A stretch of 64,000 bases of DNA from Ceratopteris richardii (GCA_020310875.1 CM035407.1:198128997-198192996), one strand, 5' to 3'. Positions 46,334 to 62,768 are shown, numbered from the stretch's first letter. Made by a program: numbers and translations. Notes: generated by a model not told the origin, from the sequence alone.

Positions 46334-49300
46334 ACTCCTCCTCAAGGTCAAGGATGCTTGATTCTTCATTCTTAGATAAGTTGCATACCTACTATTGACT
46401 GAAACCTATAAATTTTAACTCCATCAAGTGTTTTAGTCATCATATTTGCTACTTGCTTTTTAGTTGGAATGAAAGAAACATCATTCTCTTTTGCCATGAG
46501 CTTCTCCTTGATGAAATGATAATGAACCTCTATATGTTTGTTTCTTTCCTCATAAATAGGATTTGCTGTTCCGTGCATAGAGCTTATATTATCTCCAAAT
46601 ATGTGAGGTTTAAAAATCACAAGTCCCATATGTTTATACAATTCTTTTTGCCACATAGATTCTTGAGTTGATATGGTCACTCCTCTATATTCTACTTTAG
46701 TTGAGGATAATGTGATTCTTTGTTGCTTCTTGGAACTCCATGATACAAGATTTGAGCCTACAAATGCTAAGAATCTTGAAGTACTTCTCACTTGATCCTT
46801 AGATCCTATATAATCTACATCTGAATATAGCTTGAGATCCAAATTCGATGAATACAGATAGAATATACCTTCATTGATTGTGCCCTCGAGTTACTTGAGT
46901 ACTCTCTTAACTGCATCCATATGTGGTCTTCTTCGAGAGTTCATGATTTGAATTAGCACTCCTACACTATATGCGATGTCTACCCTTGCATGTGTAGCAT
47001 AGATCAAGCATCCTACAAAGCTTTGGTACTGTTTAATGTCTTCAATCTACACAACTTCATAAATACTAGGCTTATGATTCATTTCCAGTGTACCTACAAG
47101 TTTATTTTTCTCCATAATGAGTTTCAAGAGTATATCTTGAGTGTACCTCCTTCAAGTGAAATACATCCCTTGATCTATGTATATGACCTACATACCTAAG
47201 AAGAATGTGAGCTCCCCTAGATCACTTATTTTTAACTCCTCCTACATATGTCTTTTGATCCTTTCTTCTCCATTCAAGTCATCACCTATCACAATTATGT
47301 CATCTATGTATACACATAAATAGGTAACTTCATTGTGAACCTTCTTAATGAATAATGGCATTGCTTAATTTGAAACCTTGATCTTGAGATAGGTTACCAA
47401 CCTAAAATTGCAAGCTCTAAGAGCTTGTTTTAATCCATAAAAATGCCTTTTTGAGCCTGCATACATAAGTAGTATAATTAGGGTTTTCAAACCTAGGGGT
47501 TTTGACATGTATACCTCCTCACTAATCCACCCATTGAGAAAAGCATTCCTCACATCAAGTTGAAGTAGCTTCCAATTCCTTGGATCTCCTACACTAAGGA
47601 AAGTCTTAATGGTGGTCATCTTGGCAATTGGTGACAAGTTCTATTCATAGTCTATGCCCTATGTTTAAGAACATCCTTTAGCAACCAATGTGGATTTGTA
47701 CCTACAAATTGTTCCTTTTGAATTCCTTTTCCACTTGTAGACCCATATGCACCCAATTATCTTCTAATTGGTTTGCATTGGAACCAGCTCTAATGTGTCG
47801 ATTTCCTTTAGAGCTTCTACTTTTTCTTTCATGGATTTATCCAAATTAGGGTTACCCTTAGCTTCTTCACATGTTGAAGTTTCCTCTAAAAGTGAATCTT
47901 TGATCCAATAAATAGAATTCTTTGTTAAAAATCTAGAGTCATATCCATACCTTTTAGGTCAATTTCTCTCCCTTGTTGACCTTTTAGAATTGTGTTTGGA
48001 GAATTCTTAAAATTATTGCATTTTGGCCATTCCTCTTGACTCTCTAAGCTTATAATCTCTTTCCTTTTCATCTTGATCATCCTCAAATTCACTTCTTGGG
48101 TCCGTCACCTATGTATCATGCATGCCACCTAATGGATGAAAAATTGAATCAAGATCATACACTAAGTTTACCTTTTGTTTGTCCTCATCATACCATCATC
48201 AATGTTCTTCAAAAACATTATCCCTTCTTGTGGTAAACTGGTTTGTGAATGGATTAACAAACTTGTAGCCCATCTCAGTTGAATCATAGCCAATGAATAC
48301 TGCCCCTTGATCTAGTTTACCTCTTATTTGTGAGGTACATGTGCATATGCTAAACAAGCAAAAACTTTTCAACGATCTAGACTTGGTTTTATACCATTCC
48401 AAGCTTTGTAGGAGTTCTTACCTTGAAGAGATTTGGATGGAAGTCCGTTCACAAGATACATTGAAGTTGAGATTTCTTTTACCTATAAATAATATCATTC
48501 TTCTCTTCAAGCATAGTCCTTGGTGATTCAAATAGGGTTTTGTTCCTCCTCTCTGCAATACCATTCAATTTAGGTGAGTACCTAGTATTTAATTCCCTTT
48601 TGATTCCTTTATGCTTTAAATACTCATTAAACTTTGGAGAAGTATTTTGTCCCTCCATCAGATATGAGTTTCTTTAATGATCTACCTCTATGATTTTCCA
48701 CATATGCTAGGTACTTCTTAAGGCATTCAAACACTTCAATTTTATTCTTGATAAGGTACACAATCATCCATCTATTGTGATCATCAACAAAAGAAACATA
48801 ATACCTTGAGGCTGCTAATGAAGATTTTTGAATGGGTGTTGACACATCAGTATGTATAAGGTCCAAAACATTGTAATGGATGTAGCCTTTGTGGTTAAAA
48901 GGTTATCTTTTACCTTCCCAATTCGACAAACACATCACATCTGTTGATCATGTGTTGCATTGAACATGTTTCTTTTATTCAAATGAGAAAGTATGTTATG
49001 CCACACTTCAATCTCACTTAGGGTTTGAGTCCCAAAGTTGAATAGAGATATGTTCCTAGTTTCTCCTACTTCAAAAGTAAAGATATCTTCTTACCTTTGG
49101 ATATCTTCTTGAATCCTTGACATGGGTCCTCCACAAAATCTCTATGGTGAGTGAACGTAACTTGCAAGCCTTTTTTAAAGATTTTTCCTACATGTTTTAG
49201 GTTTTGAATGATAGTTGGTACATAGAGGACCTTACTTAGAAACTTTTTCCTACCATTTGAGAGATTTGACATCACCAATCTTCTGCACATTGTGCTTAGT

Positions 49301-49640
49301 ATCATCCACTATTTGTATTTCATGCTTATGTTTTGGATTCTCCAAGTTAGATAGAAGAGCAACATTCATCCCCTTTACCTTCTTTGTGACTCAAATTCAT
49401 TAGAAGTAATTAATCTTCATGTGATTGATCTTTTGATTAGTTTCTGATTTCCCTTCTATCGTGACTTCTATTTTTATTGTTGAAGTTGTGTCTAGCTCTA
49501 CCTCTAGTGTTTCTAAATCCACCTGTACCACCTCCTTTTTGAGTCCTTTCGTTGAAACAATGATTTTGAGTGGTGTGGTTGGTATTATTACATATGGCAT
49601 AAGGTTGAACATCTTGTCCTTTTGACTAATCACGCGTTGG
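45846..49640 (-). mobile_element. C5: old Ty1/copia retrotransposon remnant
   Basis: Minus-strand copia homology: RNase H at about 46370-46840 (SWSSKKQQRITLSSTKVEYR), RT at about 47365-47640, integrase tail near 48200-48400, integrase core at about 48630-48870 (MDLIHTDVSTPIQ and VDDHNRWMIVYLI), integrase pre-domain at about 49070-49300 and a gag-like knuckle trace to about 49630. A probable 3' LTR is 45846-46333 with a polypurine tract (minus strand GACCTTGAGGAGGAGT) beside it. No 5' LTR is recognised. More than ten breaks; old. The RNase H is of the same lineage as C2. Confidence 0.75.
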
Positions 49641-50051
49641 TTCTAGAGTTTAATTTCAATATACTATTGTGCAATGGTACTCATCTACTACTTCACAAAA
49701 TGATCCACAAAAAGATAAACTTCCATGGCTTTGGCTGCAAAGTTTGTGAAGAACTTTGGAAGAAATATATTAATTCATCTATAAAATAGGGGAACAAAAT
49801 TCATTTAGCGTAATTGAAGTCTTTGATATCAAATATGCAATAATTTTCAATATCAAAGAATTTAAAAGAATTTTATCATTGAATTTTCCATTCACTTTAT
49901 TTTTCCCTTTTTATTCTTTTAGATAATTTCCTTATCTTTTAAGCTCTTCAAGGATCTTGAATTATATTTTTGCATGACACTCGAGATTCATGACCCACCT
50001 GATTCTAATAATTGACATTATACATTCTATGTATTATATATGTTTATATAT
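49641..50051. other. Unassigned AT-rich spacer with an inverted repeat
   Basis: No gene seen. It may contain the decayed gag start of C5. A 10-base inverted repeat TCTTTGATAT/ATATCAAAGA lies at 49820-49829 and 49850-49859. Confidence 0.4.
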
Positions 50052-50224
<173 letters not shown>

Positions 50225-50344
50225 TATACGAGTTATGTTTTTAATTTTGTCTAAAGTTTGATTTCATAATTGTGATCATTTTAGAGTGTTAAAATAACTT
50301 ATTATCAATAGGGATGAATTAACTAATGCGTTTTATTCTAGTTT

Positions 50345-50894
<550 letters not shown>

Positions 50895-51070
50895 ACATAT
50901 TTACATACATACATACATTGAGAATAGTGGATACATGCTTGATAGGGGAAAGCATGGAATGTTGAACATATTTAGCATATTTGATATATTCTATAAAAGT
51001 TCAAGACCAACATAAAATCTTTAAATGAAGCACAATTGTAGAATTAAAAAATTATGAGTACATACACATA

Positions 51071-52690
<1,620 letters not shown>

Positions 52691-53280
52691 ACGATCTCGG
52701 GGCGTGCACGAAAACCATCAGGTGGATCAATTGTAGTTTTTCAATGAGCTTACTGTGTCACTACACCTGGGGTGGTTTTTTGTGTGCTTTAGGTCTTTAA
52801 ACATGAAAACAGTGCTGTGAAAGATGTTTGTTTATATTCAAGTGGTCTATGTAGATGGAAAGCATCATTTCACTATGTGCAAGATTTTTTTTTTAAATAA
52901 AGTGGTAATATAAAGATGAGATGAAAACTGCCTCATGTTCAATACATTCCAATCGTGGTCTTTGATACGTGCCATAGCAAGAGTTACACCAACATATAAT
53001 ATGTTGATCTTGATAGTAAAATTCATCATAATTGCTATCAGAGGACACATTTGAAGTCGTTGCATGGGTAGGATGTAGTGGAGTGCCCTCTGATTGATCA
53101 AAATCTGATTATAACAAGAAACAAAAAAATATATCAGAGATGTATTTAAATATATTTAAATTTAAAAGTTTGACATACTTATAGTATATAGTCCTTGCAC
53201 AATTAGGAGACGGTGGTGGAGTTCCATCTGATTGATCCGAATGTACAAATAATGGTTTTTGATATGAATAATCTAATTAT
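52691..53280. other. Unassigned spacer
   Basis: No recognised gene. CACTACACCTGGGGTGG at about 52772 begins like a CACTA end but has no subterminal repeats. GATTGATC with TCTGATTGATC occurs near 53090 and again near 53228. Confidence 0.35.
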
Positions 53281-53575
53281 TTACATACATAAACATTCAC
53301 ATATATATATTCACACATACACACATATTCACATATACACATTTACACATAGACACATATTCACATATACACAAATACACATTATTGTGGGATAAATGCA
53401 TGTATTTTGTATGAATGAGTATATATGCATGCATGTGTATATGTGTACGTATATATGTGGATATGTATATGTGTGTTTATGTTATATGTATGCATATATG
53501 TATGTGTATATGTTTGCATGTATATGTGTATGTGGGTATGTGTATGTGTGTGTGTATATGTGTATGTATTCTAAT
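53281..53575 (+). repeat. (CATA)n and (TATG)n irregular repeat
   Basis: A CA/TA-rich half (53281-53385) followed by a TATG/TGTA-rich half (53396-53575). Confidence 0.85.
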
Positions 53576-53589
53576 TCATTTTTTCCTTT

Positions 53590-54325
53590 TGAGATTAAAT
53601 TAACAAGAGATATTGTATGGTGGAAAAAAATAAGGCGTGACCTAACATACCACCTGAGGCATGGCAATTTTTTCATAGATAGCTTCCTCTTCAGGAGTCA
53701 TTTCCTTAGCAGAAGGTATACAAATTAATAGTTTATATTTATAATTTTCATATATTTTAGTAATTTTTACCTTTAATTTATGTATTTATTTTTTCTTTAA
53801 ATAAACAGGCTACTACAAAGAAGAGAGTTGAGTTGGGCCACACATTTCACCTAGGCCAAATGGCCATCATGGTTTTGTAGCTACATTTGTAAGTATATGT
53901 GTTATCATGACTATATTTTTTATTTTAGTTAAAATGCAAGAAACTAATCTCTTTTATTTGTTTCAATGCAGCGAAAGGATTATGGCCGATATGCTACAAA
54001 ACATGAGATCGAGTTTGCTACACATTTGGATATCGGCATTTGAGCGAGTATATGTGAGATCATCGGGATGCCTTTGTGAGTATTATTAAATTCTATATAA
54101 TTATTTTATTTTTATGCATGTTTTAACTGTTTTACTTATTTATTTTTGTTATATGTAATACATGAGTATTATGGAGAGGCAAATATGGATGAGGTGGAGA
54201 GATAGACATAGGAGGGATGATCTCAATCGTCATAGGGTACTCACACAGATACATCACATCATGCAGATGATCGTGATGATGAGGATGAGGATGATCATGA
54301 TGCTCATGATGATGATGATGATTAG
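53590..54325 (+). other. Possible decayed gene with acidic C-terminus, unresolved
   Basis: A plus-strand stretch from an intron-acceptor-like CATAG at about 54232-54236 to a TAG at 54323-54325 reads THTDTSHHADDRDDEDEDD and then more Asp, like an acidic protein tail. Upstream, TGCAG at about 53968 could start another exon with RKDYGRYATKHEIEFATHLD. On the minus strand near 53640-53720 a different exon-like stretch, MTPEEEAIYEKIAMPQ, ends in CAG|GT. None is recognised, and strands conflict, so at most one is real. The (TA)n tract follows at 54349. Confidence 0.2.
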
Positions 54326-54344
54326 GATTCTTGATTATGACATT

Positions 54345-55438
<1,094 letters not shown>

Positions 55439-55439
55439 C

Positions 55440-58400
55440 AATGGCCCATAAAGGCTTGTACCTCTTTAACATTCCTTGGCCTGGGTAGTTCTGCTATGGC
55501 TCTAACTTTGTCCTCATCTATTGATATTCCATTCTTCAACACAATATGACCTTAGATTTTGCCTTGTCATACCATGAACACACACTTTTTTGGGTTCAGA
55601 AAAACTCGATATTCTCTACACGTGTTGAAGATGTGTCTGAGCTCAGGGATGTGGTATCTTCTTTCTTGGGAATAAGCACATAAACCGTCCACATATACTT
55701 CTAAGCTCTTTCGCAAGAACTCTTTGAAGACATGACACATGAGCCTTTCAAATGTTGCAGGTGCATTAGTGAGCCCAAATGGCATCACATGAAATGCAAA
55801 GATTCCCCACTCTGTGGCAAAGTTTTGTGTTGATCTTCAGGGGTAATGGCTACTTGATTGTAACCCAAAAATCCCTCAAGAAAGCTATAAACTTCCTTGC
55901 CCGCAACACACTCCAATAGATGTTCAGTGATTGGAAGCGGATAACTATCTCTGATCATAGCGGCATTAGCTTTTTAAGGTTAATGCATACCTGCAACTTC
56001 CCATTCTTCTTGGGCACCACCACAATGGGGGACACCCATTCAGTATGCTCAATTTCGTAGATAAATCTGGCTTCAATGAGCCTGTCAATTCCTTCTTTTA
56101 TTTTTGTAGCGTAAGTGTCGTTATATGTGTAGGGCTTTTGTTTGGTGGGTTTGACGTCAGTAGTTGTGGGGATCATATGAGAGAAAATTTTTCGATCTAC
56201 TCCCTTCAAGCCTCTATAGTGCCACACGAACACATCCCTATATTCCCATAACAAAGACACAAGCTCCATTTCATCTTTTGCACTTAGGTCATCTCCTATG
56301 TATGTACATCTCTCTTCGTTCTCCTCAATGGTTACAACAATTTTTTTGGTCTTTTCTTTATTATCATATGCTTCACCTCTGGTAGCCTCTCTCGACATTC
56401 GTACCAAAATGTTTTGGTCTTCAACTTCATACTTCTTGAATTTTTCTGGTACTTCAAATATGATTCTTCCTCTTCTTGTTTCATGACTTTTCTTCTCTTT
56501 TTCTTTTGACCTCCTTCACTTCCATCCCTTGAATTTACCGTTTTAATGCTCTTGAGAGGCTCTTCTTCTTTTTGGGTGAATACTCCTACATCTTCTTGAT
56601 AGTGCTTTTCTGAATTAAAGCAACTATTCATTACAATGGACTCTAGATCATCATCGTTCTCTTCTTCTTCTATGATATTACTAGGGTCACATTCGTCCAA
56701 CAAGGGCTGACACATGAACAATGAAATATCATAACCCTCCTCATCACAATGAGGTGTCCATTGTTCTTCAATGACAACAATGTCCATGGTGGCCAAGATT
56801 TCTGTCTAACCATAAGGCTCAAATTCCTCATCCAAAAATATCATTGATGTATAGGTTGGGTTGTTAACTGGTCTATCTCATGGGGGAGTTCCTTCTTCTC
56901 TTGCTAGAGGCGTTTTTCCTCTTCCTCAGTGACCTTACACATCCACAAATGAGTGTCTTCATGCATCCAAGAGATAGAATCTTCTTTTGCTTTGTGGATA
57001 GGATTCCACTGTAGGGGTGGTACATCTCTGAATGTATAGTCTTTTAGATTGACCTTGGTGGTGACTCCCTAAGTGTTGCAAGTACAAGGCGTTGGTTCCC
57101 CAACCCTGTACTATTTGTAATTGTCATAGGAAGGGCCTTCCTAGGATCATCTCATAGACATTATTTTTCTCAAAGTCACATATAACAAATGTATGTTCAA
57201 ACTCTGATCGCTTTGGTTGTGTAACCTTGGTAGGTGATTGGAAGATAGGTATTACCTTCTTCACCTTCACTCATGTCTCCTATTTTGTCTAGAGGTATCT
57301 CAAGGACTTTCTACTTCGAGCTTGCTTTTGGCACATTGGAATCAAGTTTTGGAACTTGATCCTTCACATGATTCCATAGCTCAGTTTTTACTTTGAGCAG
57401 CTCGTCTACGGTGACATGACACTCAACCTTAGTGTTCTTCACGACTTCAGTGTTCCTTGGAACCATTGAGTCTTCATTTCTTACCATTATTGTGGGATCT
57501 TTGATCTGGAGAGATTTAGACTCCCATGGGCCTATGAATTGTGGCAACTCTTGTAAAGAATTAGATTCAAAATCTAATCTTTCATCTTCTTGTTGCTCTG
57601 CTTGATCTCCATAGATTGATGGAATGTCTTGGGGAAATTGATCATGAAGGTCATCAATCTCAGGAATAGGAGGGGGATTACCCTTCTCCTTGGCCCATTT
57701 CTCTTCTTGTATGTCCCGCAAGAACTCTTGAGAGTAATGTTGAATTGAAAGAGGTGTTCCATCATCCACAAAATCAGGAACATAAGCTTTGGTTGGTGGT
57801 AAGTTGTCTCTTTCAATAATTGGTTGAGCCTGTGGAGGTAAAGAAACCTGGGGCTTGTTTAGAAACTGCTCTAATCTTTCTAGTAAGCCCTAGAAATGCA
57901 AATCTGGCTTGTCAGAGTTTGTCTGATTGAACGATTGACTGTTCTCCAGCATAGCTTGAGCTGGCTCTACCATTTTTCATGCACATTTTTGTCTGTTCAA
58001 TCTCTAAATCTACTCTAGGGTAACTCTTGTCTAAGTTTTTAGTTGTTGGCCCTTCTTGAAGTCGAGCCTTGGTAGGCCTTGAACATCATGTCCAAGTCTT
58101 CTAGGGTCCGATCTGCAAGAAAAAACTCTAGTAATGGTCTATTTACAATGGCTAGTGGGGTGGAATGAGGTGGTGGGGATGGAGTTTTGGCATGCGAGGG
58201 ACTTTGAGATGCAATGTCTTCTATTTTTGTTTTTACATCTTTCAGGCTTTCTTCTAGTTTGAATAACTTTTTATTCCACTGATGATTGGTTCTCTCCCTG
58301 GTATCCTTCCATGTTCTTATTTTACTCTTATTAGGCTCTCCTGATTCACTCGACTCAGATTGTTCAATTGGTTTATCTTATTTTAAGGCTTGTGCCCTAG

Positions 58401-58900
58401 TAACTACCTATATAGGAGCCACATTACTGCTTCTTGAACTTGAATCCACCTCTAAGGCTACCACATTAACGGGTGTAACCTTGGGTGCACTAGAGGGATT
58501 CTTGGGAGAATCTCTAGGAAGATGTTCTTTGCCACACTCAGGACAAAAGCCTTGTATAGTGATGTTATCTCCTTGTCCCCAAGTCGATGGGTGGGCACAT
58601 TCATGAATGAAATGGTCGCCCTCACATCTAAAACATGGTCCTCTAGGGGCTTGTGGTCTCGTTTGTCTCACTTGGGACCTCGGAGTAGGATTCCCATACA
58701 TGGCATTGGAGTATTCTAGCTCCCAATTTTGTTCCATAAGCGGTGTCTCGTATTGATAAGAATAAGCCTCACTATGCTCTGGTGACTCTGTGTAATAAGC
58801 TTGTGGACTACCTTCATGGGAGTAGTCAGAATTATGAGCATGAGAATCATTTTCTGAGATCAATGGGGTTAGTGGAACCAATGCTCTATTAGGGTTCTCC
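55440..58900 (-). pseudogene. G2 pol region (decayed)
   Basis: RT is the best-kept part: CTYIGDDLSAKDEMELV and EHTEWVSPIVVVPKKNGKLQ at about 55960-56330, matching G1 at 95-420, then MPFGLTNAPATFERLM near 55780. The long acidic linker and protease area (about 56400-57800) align in kind with G1. The knuckle CFRCEGDHFIHEC and a second CPECGKEHL-type knuckle lie at about 58530-58640. Fossil with many breaks. Confidence 0.8.
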
Positions 58901-59215
58901 TACGTCATCGTATACTTAACTGGGATCACATTGGCAAGAGCTGGTGGTTGGTTTCCTAGGACTGGTTGTGGCCTATATGATGCCTGATATTGCTATTGTG
59001 GCATGCAATATGGCTGTTGGTATTGATTCTTATACCTACACTGTTGGTAAGGTTGCTGATAATTTTGTCTGACAGCCTACCTATTGTATGGACAATCTTA
59101 AGCCGTATGATTTGTGTATCTCCTCAATGGTGCAATATAGAGCATTAGGGTTTCCTTGGGGATGAGCCATCATCGGGCAAACATTTGCTATGTGGTCTCC
59201 TCCACAGTTGTAATA

Positions 59216-60905
59216 TCACTTCAATGAGATGACCCTTGGTGTTTGTCTATTTTGAACTCCTAGCTTCTTGGCAACCTGCTCAACTATCTCATCTATCTTA
59301 GTGGAGGTTCTGCAGGTATGGCTAGTAGAATTGTCAGAATCCTTATAGAGTTTGGACAATTCTAACTCCTCACCCAAGTTGCCTTCTATGTCAATGCACA
59401 GCCGCATACACTCTTCTATGGATTTAGGCCTTTCAAGTACACATATGATCTTAACTTGGTGCTTAGTAAGCCATCTAAAAAGAAGGCCACTTGTTTGGCC
59501 AGTGTGGGCAACTCTGAAATAGGGCATCTTTCCAAGTACTGTCTAAACCGTCTTCCTGCAAGTCGCACTGTCTCTTGGGGTGTCTGCTTGAAGTTGTGGA
59601 TCAAGGATGATGTGTTATGCCTGATACCACTTTTGGAAAATTCTACAATGAATGCTTCTAGCAATTGACCTATCTCTTGGTAGTTGTGACTATTCAAAGG
59701 TTGAAACCAAGCTAAGGCCGTACCCTAGAGAGTCTAACCAAATGCCTCGAACTCTATAAACAAGCCCTCAACCTATTTAGCTCTTAAAACTTGTTTGAAC
59801 TCGTCCACATTATCATAAGGATCTCCTGACCCATCAAAATAGTTCTTCATTGCCTTGACCACTTGAGAGGGTCTGAGGGTGCTTGAGTGCTCTCATGGTC
59901 TAGGCAATGGAAAATCATTTTCATCTCTTTGATGCCTATGTGCTCTATGTCTCTGTCTTTCAGGTATGTCACCCTCATGTCTTGATCTATCTCTACCCAC
60001 AGTGTATGCAAAGCTTACCTCAGGTCTCTCTCTGGTTCTTTCCCTCTAGGTTTCATGAGCCTGGGATGATCTTGCTCCTTGGAGGCCATGGGTAGCATTA
60101 GATCTTGGTAGAGGGAAAATCAATTCGCTTTTCCAAGTGTATGCATGCCTATCATGTTCTGTTACCAAGAACATTTTCTCCGATGTGTTATCTAGATAGA
60201 CAACGTTGCCTAGTGTCTCCGGATCCCTGAACTCGTAGATGGTGACTATTGGGCTAGGTTGATCTTGCTTGAATCTCCAAAAGGCTTCCTCCATTTCTCT
60301 ATTCACGAATAGTTCTATGCTTTTGTTGTCTTGAGGGATCAAATCTAGAGTGATTACGCTAGTCAAGTCTCACTTACCTCTGAGAGTCTTGGTTTCTCGT
60401 CCTAGGTCTCCTGTGTCGTTCTCAGGAATGATATTTCCAAATTCATGTGTCTTGTCTAGTATGCTAGTCACTACATACATGTTCCTTCCTTATCAATGTA
60501 TGCCCCCTCTTTGAACTTGATCACTGGGTGTTCAAGTCCAAAAGGTTGATCTAGATTTTTGAGTTGGACCATTGATCGCCTCAAGCCATCCTCATAGATG
60601 TGTGCCGCTAATTGATTGGTCCTGATATACTCCAATTGGGTCTTATAGGGGCCTTCTGGTGTCTGTAAATAGGCAGTGCCTGAACTACATGTCGGTCTTT
60701 CCATGTTGAAGGACATTTCTGAGTCACTTGTTTTAGAACTTAACACGTAGGGATAACCACTAAGTTGTTGTGCCCAAGACCTAGCTGTATGGTTGACACT
60801 GGCCTCAAATGATCTTATGCTTTGTCTATCCTTACCTAGGTGTCTACCAGATCTCAAGTTCATAAGACTTGTCTTCTGGTCCCAAGCTTCTCTTGTATTG
60901 CTCAA
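59216..60905 (-). pseudogene. G2 gag region (decayed)
   Basis: The start is MNLRSGRHLGKDRQSIRSF (about 60863), with an upstream Met also possible at 60905. The capsid part (about 59416-59700) reads EAFIVEFSKSGIRHNTSSLI and RRFRQYLERCPISELPT, closely parallel to G1 gag. Fossil; several breaks. Confidence 0.8.
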
Positions 60906-61069
60906 AATCCTTTGGGACTCCCTGGTTTCCTAGTCCCACCTGAGGATCAACTTCAAAATGAACCCAAAATCACAACAAACGGATTTTGTATGAGAAAGTT
61001 ATGCCAGTTCAAGGTTCTGGGGGTTAAAACAAGGAAACATGACCTCTCTGAGATTGCTCCAGAATAGGT

Positions 61070-61660
61070 GATACACAATATTTAGGAAGTATCGGTGATA
61101 CTTGGGAGCCGACGATACATGATACTTGCCTTGCCACGATACACGATATTTGAAGTAAACGATACACGATACTTGACATTGGAAATACTTGGACTTGACG
61201 ATACATGATACTTGTGATCCACACTACACCTATAGTTGGTGACACTCGATACTTGGATGACTGCCGACACACGACACCTGAGTAGTCATGACACAAGACA
61301 CCTGGATATCACAATAATTGGCCTTGAACATGACACTTGGGTATTGTGACACTCGACCCTGAGCGACACTTGGATATCACGACACTTGGCTCTGAACATG
61401 ACACTTGGGTATCGTGACACTTGACCCTGAAGGACACTTGGTTATCATAACACTTGGACGCATGACACTTGGGTATCGCGACACTTGACCTTGAATGACA
61501 CTTGGGTATCACGACACTTGGCCACACAACACTTGGATGCCGTGACACTTGACCCAATGTTACATGATACTAGGATATCATGACACACGGGAAGACGATA
61601 CACGCTACTCAACAAGTATCACGATACACGGGAGTTCTAGTGTCACAATACCTAAACTCA
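61070..61660 (-). repeat. G2 leader array of CGATAC and GACACTTGG repeats
   Basis: Three blocks: CGATACACGATACTTG-type units at about 61070-61300, GACACTTGGGTATCG-type units at about 61300-61560, then CGATAC-type units again to about 61660. It occupies the same place as the G1 array, between gag and primer site. Confidence 0.8.
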
Positions 61661-62106
61661 ACCGAACATGATACTTGGAGTTTTTGAAGTCCAAATTCAA
61701 AAAATTTTGCAAATATGTGTACCTTATGTCCTCCTTATCACTTCTATGTGCCTCTAGATGCAAAATTTCTCTCCAAACCCGCGATACACACTCACGGTAC
61801 TTGGCACAAGTCATGTTACGTCCGAGATTGGTCACTCACTTTTTGGGGATATTGAGGTGTATTTCTTCAGCACTTCATTTTTGCAACCCCCCTTAAGTTT
61901 CTTGCTTGCAGCCACAAATGAAAAACGAGGTAAATGTACACTAAAAAAGGGAAAATTATGAGAAGATGAAGGTGGGAGAAGATGGTGATGATGATGAAGA
62001 TGATGGTGGAGAAAAACTCAGAAACAGAACTGAAAATCGTGTATTTTTTACCTTCCAACATCACTACTCTACGTCTTACCATCACACGCTTGTCCTCCAA
62101 GCTCTC

Positions 62107-62124
62107 TCCCCGGCAATGACGCCA
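62107..62124 (-). promoter_or_regulatory. G2 primer-binding site (tRNA-Asp-like)
   Basis: Minus strand TGGCGTCATTGCCGGGGA matches the G1 tRNA-Asp site at 16 of 18 positions. Confidence 0.85.
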
Positions 62125-62131
62125 AATTTGG

Positions 62132-62540
62132 TGTCACTCTAGCACAATGGTAAGCAACAACATGAGGAGATACACCTCATAAATGTTAATCGGTGGAGAC
62201 AAGAGGACCGGTATGAAGACCATGACCAAGTGATGGCACAAGTGCATGAGTGAAAGCACGCAAGCATGCACACACATACACACACACATGCACAAGGTAA
62301 GAGCAAAGAGTGGAACAATGAAAAATCTTCAATTACAAAAGAACTCTCTTACAAAGCTCAAATCTACAACCAGCTAACCCCTAAAAATGAGCTCTCCAGC
62401 CCTTTTTATAGTTTTTTGAGTGGTTTTGGCCTTGTCGAGACCTAGTGTCTTGCCTATTTAAAAAATAGGATCGAGGGCTTATTTGGGGGCTCAAAGGGAG
62501 TCTAAAAATTATGAAAATTGGTAGGATCATAGTTCTAATA
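62132..62540 (-). repeat. G2 probable 5' LTR
   Basis: The inner edge is TGTCACTCTAGC on the plus strand, 7 bases from the primer site as in G1. The outer edge near 62540 is a guess from the G1 layout. A TATAAAAAG box on the minus strand at 62410-62402 fits a U3 promoter. Confidence 0.5.
62402..62410 (-). promoter_or_regulatory. TATA box in the G2 LTR
   Basis: Minus strand TATAAAAAG, about 130 bases from the inferred outer LTR edge. Confidence 0.55.
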
Positions 62541-62689
62541 CTCCTCAAGCTCGAGGACTCCTTGGCTTGAACAAAATGGAGTTGCAAAAAAGAAAAATGG
62601 TATTTACAATGGATTTTAGCTTCTTCTTGTGTGTCCACTTCCTTGATGCGCTTCCATGCTTTGTCCTTAACCTTGAGTGTCAACTGTAA

Positions 62690-62768
62690 GTGTATATGCA
62701 CATGTATATGTGTGTATGTGCATGTGTATATGTGTATATGTGTATATGTGTATATGTGTATATGTGTG
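62690..62768 (+). repeat. (GTATAT)n-rich simple repeat
   Basis: TGTATATG and GTGTATAT units; no gene. Confidence 0.85.

Larger units (their letters stand above)
55440..62540 (-). mobile_element. G2: Ty3/gypsy LTR retrotransposon, old relative of G1, 3' part missing
   Basis: Minus-strand element with the same plan as G1: probable 5' LTR (62540-62132), primer site (62124-62107), leader with CGATAC/CACTTG repeats, gag starting at about 60863 (MNLRSGRHLGK), a knuckle region, protease-linker traces and RT. RT is visible to about 55445 (MPFGLTNAPATFERLM and a YVDG-type box near 55700, ISIDEDKVRAIAELPRPRNV near 55500), then homology stops. No RNase H, integrase or 3' LTR is found. More than ten breaks. 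It is clearly older than G1, but no LTR pair is available for dating. Confidence 0.85.

Noticed and set aside
52772-52790. CACTA terminus CACTACACCTGGGG
   Set aside because: No subterminal repeats follow and no partner end is seen. Six matching bases are expected by chance.
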